Assembly (NCBI RefSeq): GCF_943914015.1 | Contig: NZ_CALUAK010000068.1 | Span: 3,013 to 13,552 of the forward strand | Direction of reading: 5' to 3' | Source: an uncultured Corynebacterium sp. | Lineage (GTDB): Bacteria > Actinomycetota > Actinomycetes > Mycobacteriales > Mycobacteriaceae | Length of the DNA: 10,540 nt | Part shown: in pieces, positions 6,480-10,540 of the stretch | Numbering within the stretch: position 1 is the first letter of the stretch | Layout of the letters: the number at the start of each line of letters is the position of its first letter | The notes under the pieces: model-generated | The model's input: only the letters and a program-made list of their open reading frames with translations | Database searches by the model: none | What the model was told of the DNA's origin: nothing | Program-made: the position numbers and the translations under genes

Positions 6480-7676
6480 TTAGACTCCTGCGAGTGATAC
6501 TGCGTAGCGCGCGATGGCGAGCTCCTCGTTCGTCGGAATGACGAGGACCGGGATCTTGGAGCTGTCGGAGGAGATGAAGCGCGGGCCATCGTTCGGCAGC
6601 TTGTTCTTCTCCGGGTCGATCTCGATACCGAAGTTCTCCAGGCCGGCAAGGGCGTCCCAGCGGACATCCTGATCGTTCTCGCCCACACCGGCGGTGAAGG
6701 TGATAGCGTCGACGCGGCCGAGCTGCAGCATGTAGGCGCCGATGTACTTGCGCAGGTTGTGGATGTAGACGTTGTAGGCCACCCATGCATCCTGGTCATC
6801 GTTGTCGATCATCTCACGCAGAGCGCGGAAATCGTTGACACCGGACAGACCCTTGACGCCGGACTTGCGGTTCAAGAGCTCGTCGATCTCATCGATGGAC
6901 ATGCCGCGACGGTAGAGGTGGAAGACGATGCCGGGATCGATGTCGCCGGAGCGGGTGCCCATGACGAGGCCGGCCAGCGGCGTGAGCCCCATGGAGGTGT
7001 CGATGGCGGCACCGTTGTGGATGGCAGCGCAGGACGCGCCGTTGCCCAGGTGGAGCGTGATCTGGCGGGTGTGCTCCGGATCGCGGCCGATCATTCCGGG
7101 CACCTGCTTGGAGATGAACTCGTGGGAGGTGCCGTGGAAACCGTAGCGGCGGATGCCTGCCTCGCCGGCGACATCCTTGTTGATGGCGTAGAGGGCGGCT
7201 GCAGGGGGCAGCGTGTGGAAGAAGCCGGTATCGAAAACCGCGATGTGCGGCAGCTCCGGGAACATCTTCTGCGCCACTTCGATGCCGTCGATGTTAGCGG
7301 GGTTGTGCAGCGGTGCCAGCGGGATGAGGTCGCGGATCATGCCCATGACCTCATCGGTGATGACGACCGGCTGGGAGAAGAGGAGACCGCCGTGGACGAC
7401 GCGGTGGCCGACGGCCTTGAGGTCCACCTGCTCCGGGCCGACGCCGAGGTCGTTCAACAGGTTGAAGGAGAGGTCGAGACCCTCCGTATGGTTGGCGATC
7501 GGGGTCTGCACCACGTGCTTCTGCCCGCCCGTCTTGACGGTCAGCTTGCCGCTGGGCTCACCGATCTGCTCCACCACACCGGAGACAAAGGGTTCCTCGG
7601 TGGCATCGGCGTCGGAATCGACGATCTGGAACTTGATGGACGATGAGCCCGAGTTGATGACGAGAGCGTAAGCCAT
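6480..7676 (-). CDS. ackA: Acetate kinase
   Basis: Catalyses acetyl phosphate + ADP <-> acetate + ATP in the cytoplasm, the second step of the Pta-AckA pathway. The 398-residue length is normal for the family. ASKHA-fold motifs are intact: NSGSSSIK (8-15), GHRVVHGG (90-97), FDTG (148-151), HGTSHE (181-186), LHLGNGAS (209-216), TRSGDIDP (241-248), AGVGEN (329-334) and NEE (383-385). Residues equivalent to the well-studied Methanosarcina enzyme are present with an offset of about one: Arg92, His124, Asp149, His181, Arg242 and Glu385. The start is fixed by the upstream stop: the TAA of pta is directly followed by this ATG (TAAATG). The ribosome site AGGAG lies inside the end of pta, so translation is probably coupled. 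A strong terminator follows 25 bases after the stop. Confidence 0.98.
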   Translation of the reverse strand: MAYALVINSGSSSIKFQIVDSDADATEEPFVSGVVEQIGEPSGKLTVKTGGQKHVVQTPIANHTEGLDLSFNLLNDLGVGPEQVDLKAVGHRVVHGGLLFSQPVVITDEVMGMIRDLIPLAPLHNPANIDGIEVAQKMFPELPHIAVFDTGFFHTLPPAAALYAINKDVAGEAGIRRYGFHGTSHEFISKQVPGMIGRDPEHTRQITLHLGNGASCAAIHNGAAIDTSMGLTPLAGLVMGTRSGDIDPGIVFHLYRRGMSIDEIDELLNRKSGVKGLSGVNDFRALREMIDNDDQDAWVAYNVYIHNLRKYIGAYMLQLGRVDAITFTAGVGENDQDVRWDALAGLENFGIEIDPEKNKLPNDGPRFISSDSSKIPVLVIPTNEELAIARYAVSLAGV

Positions 7677-9077
7677 TTACTTTGTTTCTCCTGCCTGGAT
7701 CGCGGTGATGGCGATCGTGTTGATGATGTCCGGGACGGTCGCGCCACGGGAGAGGTCATTGACGGGCTTGTTCAAGCCCTGGAGGATCGGTCCGATGGCG
7801 AGCGCGCCACCGGTGCGCTGTGCCGTCTTGTAGCCGATGTTGCCCGCCTCAAGGTCGGGGAAGATCATAACGGTGGCCTGGCCAGCAACCGGGGACTCCG
7901 GTGCCTTCTTGGCCGCAACACCCGGGTCGACGGCGGCATCGAACTGCAGGGGGCCGTCGATCAGCGTCTCGGGGGCGAGCTCCTTGGCCTTGGCGGTGGC
8001 GGCGACGGCACGGTCGACGTCGGGGCCGGCGCCGGACGTGCCCGTGGAGTAGCTCAAAATGGCGACCTTCGGATCGATGTCGAAGGCGGCGGCCGTCTGG
8101 GCGGAGACAGCGGCGATCTCGCCGATCTGCTCTGCCGTGGGGTTCGGGTTGACGGCGCAGTCACCGAAGGCCCACAGGCGGCCACGCATGGCCATGAGGA
8201 AGATGGAGGACACGACGGAGGTGCCCGGCTTCGTCTTGATGATCTGGAAGCTCGGGCGGATGGTGTGAGCCGTCGTGTGGGACGCACCGGAGACCATGCC
8301 GTCGGCCTGGCCGGTGTGGACGAGCATTGTGCCGAAGTAGGAGACATCCTTCATCGTCTCGCGTGCCTGCTCGAGGGTGACACCCTTCTTCTTGCGGAGC
8401 TCGGCAAACTGGGCGGCGAACTCCTCGGCACGCGGGTCGGTGAGGTGGTCGATGATCTCCGCGCGGGAGATGTCGAGACCAAGCTCGGTGGCGCGGGAAG
8501 TAACGGTTTCCTTCTCCCCCAGGATGATGAGCTCGCAGATGCCTTCGGCCAGCACCTCGTGGGCAGCTTGGAGGATGCGGTCGTCGTCACCCTCGGGAAG
8601 CACGATGCGGGTGGTCTTCTCCTGGGCCTTCTTCTGCAGCCACGTCTGCAGGTAGTCGGGGCTCATAACGGGTTTCGTATCGACGCCCGTAAGGGCCTCG
8701 GCGATCGCCTCGGCGGTGACTTCGTCTTCGGTGAGGACAGCACCGACGGTGGCGAGGTAGCCCTCCGCCTCTCGCACCGCGAGCTTTTCGGTCAGTCCGC
8801 GCTTGTCGACGATGAAGACCACCGGAATGCCGAGTGCGGCGGCAGCCTCCGAATCGTAGGAGACGTTGCCCGTGCCGGAGATGAGTGCGGCGCCGTCTGT
8901 CAGTGGTTCCTCTGCAATGAGGCGACGGATGGGGGCCGGCTCATCCGGGGTGTCCGTGGGGACGATGGAAACCAGATCGAGATGGCGGAGGCCGAGGTCG
9001 GCAGCAATGGCGCTGGCGTCGAAGTCTGCCGACGTCCGGCCGACAGTGGTGAGCAGCGCAGAGCGAGGAGAATTCAT
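7677..9077 (-). CDS. pta: Phosphate acetyltransferase
   Basis: Catalyses acetyl-CoA + phosphate <-> acetyl phosphate + CoA in the cytoplasm and feeds acetyl phosphate to AckA, encoded directly downstream. The 466-residue protein matches the corynebacterial size and is shorter than the roughly 700-residue enterobacterial enzyme. The catalytic PTA_PTB domain spans about 141-462, with ADGMVSGASH (258-267), SYSTGTSGAG (342-351), DGPLQFDAAV (374-383), FPDLEAGNIGYK (406-417) and GPILQGLNKPVNDLSRG (429-445). The first 140 residues look like a shortened version of the N-terminal P-loop/DRTGG-type region without a recognisable P-loop. The start ATG 9077 has AAGGA nine bases upstream. It is first gene of the pta-ackA operon and divergent from fprA; the upstream region holds a RamB-like box. 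Confidence 0.98.
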   Translation of the reverse strand: MNSPRSALLTTVGRTSADFDASAIAADLGLRHLDLVSIVPTDTPDEPAPIRRLIAEEPLTDGAALISGTGNVSYDSEAAAALGIPVVFIVDKRGLTEKLAVREAEGYLATVGAVLTEDEVTAEAIAEALTGVDTKPVMSPDYLQTWLQKKAQEKTTRIVLPEGDDDRILQAAHEVLAEGICELIILGEKETVTSRATELGLDISRAEIIDHLTDPRAEEFAAQFAELRKKKGVTLEQARETMKDVSYFGTMLVHTGQADGMVSGASHTTAHTIRPSFQIIKTKPGTSVVSSIFLMAMRGRLWAFGDCAVNPNPTAEQIGEIAAVSAQTAAAFDIDPKVAILSYSTGTSGAGPDVDRAVAATAKAKELAPETLIDGPLQFDAAVDPGVAAKKAPESPVAGQATVMIFPDLEAGNIGYKTAQRTGGALAIGPILQGLNKPVNDLSRGATVPDIINTIAITAIQAGETK

Positions 9078-9200
9078 AATGGCAAGTCCTTATATATAGG
9101 TCATGGTCGTAAGCGCCACCGCCCCTGCCGATCGCAACGACAGTGTTGCCGGCCACACATTTGGTGACCGAGTAGGCGCCAACACACCACTTTACAAAAC
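9078..9200 (-). promoter_or_regulatory. pta-ackA upstream region with RamB-like box
   Basis: The plus strand carries ACTTTACAAA at 9189-9198, one base away from ACTTTGCAAA, the core of the RamB motif described for acetate genes of C. glutamicum, including pta-ack (recalled knowledge). Its complement contains TAAAGT (9194-9189), fitting the actinobacterial -10 pattern TANANT, so a regulator bound here would cover the promoter. No clear -35 is seen. The leader would be about 105 bases. A weaker GlxR/CRP-like dyad, TGTT-N8-CACA, lies at 9144-9159. The ribosome site AAGGA of pta is at about 9087-9091. Confidence 0.45.
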
Positions 9201-9329
9201 GTCAGACTACCGGCGCGAGTTCAGGGGCGGTGGTTTGTCTAGCATTTTAGACGAACAGTCCCACACTCCGCGCGTTTTTGGCGTTAACCAGGAATTTCAT
9301 GAATTGTTAGACTACATGGTGCGGTATCT

Positions 9330-9441
9330 ATAGACCGATTGGTTTAGTAGTGTAAACTCGAGACCCACCATAGGTACTAGCCCGCCTTAGTTTTTCGGGT
9401 TAAGGTAGTAACGGTTTACACACATTCGAAACAGGAGAAAT
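9330..9441 (+). promoter_or_regulatory. Candidate fprA promoter and leader
   Basis: A possible -10 TAAACT (9353-9358), preceded by TG and matching TANANT, lies 16 bases after TAGACC (9331-9336), a moderate -35. That would give a leader of about 75-80 bases. The leader contains GTTTACAC (9414-9421), the exact inverse of GTGTAAAC (9350-9357), which overlaps the -10. The Shine-Dalgarno AGGAG (9433-9437) precedes ATG 9442 by only four bases. The promoter choice is tentative. Confidence 0.4.
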
Positions 9442-10540
9442 ATGACTCGCCCACTTCGCGTCGCAGTTGTCGGTTCCGGCCCCGCAGGCATCTACGCCTC
9501 GGACATCCTCATCAAGTCAGGCCAGGACGTCGCCATCGACTTGTACGAGAAAATGCCGGCTCCCTTCGGCCTCATTCGCTACGGCGTGGCCCCCGACCAC
9601 CCGCGCATCAAGGGCATCATTAAATCCCTGCACAAGGTCCTCGACCAGCCGCAGATCAAGCTGCTCGGCAACGTCGAGATTGGCAAGGATGTGACCGTAG
9701 AGGAGCTGCGCGACTACTACGACGCCATCATCTTCGCCACCGGCGCCACCGGCGACCGCGACCTCAACATCCCCGGCATCGACCTCGAGGGCTCCCGCGG
9801 CGCCGCCGAGTTCGTCGGCTTCTACGACGGCAACCCCAACTTCCAGCGCGAGTGGGATCTCACCGCCCCGCACGTCGCCGTCATCGGCGTGGGCAACGTC
9901 GCGCTCGACGTCGCGCGTATCCTCGCCAAGACCGCCGACGAGCTGCACGTCACCGAGATTCCCGACAACGTCTACGAGGGACTCGGCGCCAACGCCGCCG
10001 ACGAGGTTCACATCTTCGGTCGCCGCGGTCCCGGCAACGCCAAGTTCACCCCGCTGGAGCTGAAAGAGCTCGACCACTCCCCGACCATCGAGGTCATCGT
10101 CGACCCTGAGGACATCATCTACGACGAGGCCGCCGAGCAGGCCCGCCGCGACTCCAAGACACAGGACCTCGTCTGCCAGACCCTCGAGCAGTACGCCCTC
10201 CGCGAGCCGAAGAACGCCCCGCACAAGCTGTTCATCCACTTCTTTGAGGCACCCGTTGAGATCGTCGACGATGGCACTGGCAAGGTGGCAAAGCTGAAGA
10301 CCGAGCGCCAGGAATACGACGGCAAGGGCGGCATCCGCGGCACCGGGAAGATCACCGAGTGGGACGTCCAGGCCGTCTACCGCGCAGTCGGGTACCGCTC
10401 CGACGAGGTCAAGGGCGTGCCCTTCGACCACCGCTCCGCCGTCATCCCCAACGACGGTGGCCACGTCATCGACTCTGCGACCCGCGACCGCGTCCCCGGC
10501 CTCTACACCACCGGCTGGATCAAGCGCGGCCCCGTGGGAC
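9442..10540 (+). CDS. fprA: FprA-type ferredoxin/adrenodoxin-NADP reductase (3' end outside window)
   Basis: FAD enzyme moving electrons between NADPH and ferredoxin-like partners in the cytoplasm, of the adrenodoxin-reductase-like FprA family of mycobacteria and corynebacteria. Visible motifs: FAD-binding GSGPAG (11-16), the family hallmark GVAPDHPRIK (48-57), ATGATGDR (99-106), the NADPH-binding VIGVGNVALDVAR (147-159) and GRRGP (193-197), and the late FAD/NADP motif TTGWIKRGPVG at the window edge. 366 codons are present; family members are about 455 residues, so roughly 90 are missing. Start ATG 9442 follows AGGAG. It is divergent from pta, the same arrangement as cg3049/cg3048 in C. glutamicum (recalled). 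The electron partner and pathway cannot be told from this window. Confidence 0.95.
   Translation, partial: MTRPLRVAVVGSGPAGIYASDILIKSGQDVAIDLYEKMPAPFGLIRYGVAPDHPRIKGIIKSLHKVLDQPQIKLLGNVEIGKDVTVEELRDYYDAIIFATGATGDRDLNIPGIDLEGSRGAAEFVGFYDGNPNFQREWDLTAPHVAVIGVGNVALDVARILAKTADELHVTEIPDNVYEGLGANAADEVHIFGRRGPGNAKFTPLELKELDHSPTIEVIVDPEDIIYDEAAEQARRDSKTQDLVCQTLEQYALREPKNAPHKLFIHFFEAPVEIVDDGTGKVAKLKTERQEYDGKGGIRGTGKITEWDVQAVYRAVGYRSDEVKGVPFDHRSAVIPNDGGHVIDSATRDRVPGLYTTGWIKRGPVG

Noticed and set aside
9088..9098. TATATATA just upstream of pta as a -10 box
   Set aside because: It directly touches the ribosome site, leaving almost no leader, and no -35 lies at the right distance.
6759..9167. Long plus-strand frames opposite ackA and pta (6759-7646, 8265-9167)
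   Set aside because: They are antisense shadows of two certain genes, typical of GC-rich coding DNA.
9517..10464. 315-codon minus-strand frame opposite fprA
   Set aside because: It is the antisense shadow of fprA; the V/G/D/L-rich product is the mirror of its codon bias.

Overview
The window looks like a chromosomal segment of a Corynebacterium species; I cannot name the species from the sequence. The evidence is the arrangement fprA<>pta-ackA, known from Corynebacterium glutamicum, together with two secreted surface-protein genes whose signal peptides, N-terminal module, Rib/YPDG repeats and non-LPXTG C-terminal anchor are of corynebacterial type. Coding DNA is GC-rich, and the spacers between the surface genes are distinctly AT-rich.

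Layout. (1) 1-2317, minus strand: the first 772 codons of a large repetitive surface protein that runs off the left edge. It has a signal peptide, an N-terminal corynebacterial module, an Ig-like segment and the start of a 78-residue Rib/alpha-like repeat array. (2) 2318-3062: a spacer holding the leader of that gene, an AT-rich stretch without a gene, a C-rich stretch that may be the decayed 3' end of a plus-strand gene, and a near-perfect 33-bp palindrome. (3) 3063-6102, minus strand: a second surface-protein gene, paralogous to the first in signal peptide and leader. It is broken by two apparent one-base deletions and one in-frame amber codon. Restored, it would encode 1013 residues: signal peptide, unrecognised N-terminal domain, DxDxDG calcium-binding repeats, Ig-like/acidic repeats and a cysteine-bracketed double-hydrophobic C-terminus. 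(4) 6103-6479: leader of that gene, AT-rich spacer, and the ackA terminator. (5) 6480-9077, minus strand: the pta-ackA operon. (6) 9078-9441: a divergent regulatory region with a RamB-like box. (7) 9442 to the right edge, plus strand: the FprA-type ferredoxin/adrenodoxin-NADP reductase gene, 3'-truncated by the window.

Pta and AckA interconvert acetyl-CoA, acetyl phosphate and acetate, making or using ATP. FprA is a divergently transcribed redox enzyme. The surface proteins lie on the far side of the ackA terminator. In C. glutamicum that side of ackA is occupied by pknG (recalled knowledge, not checked), so this appears to be an accessory insertion point. The most notable feature is the multiply interrupted but otherwise well-preserved second surface gene beside an intact paralogue. 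I see no RNA gene, CRISPR array, insertion sequence or phage gene.
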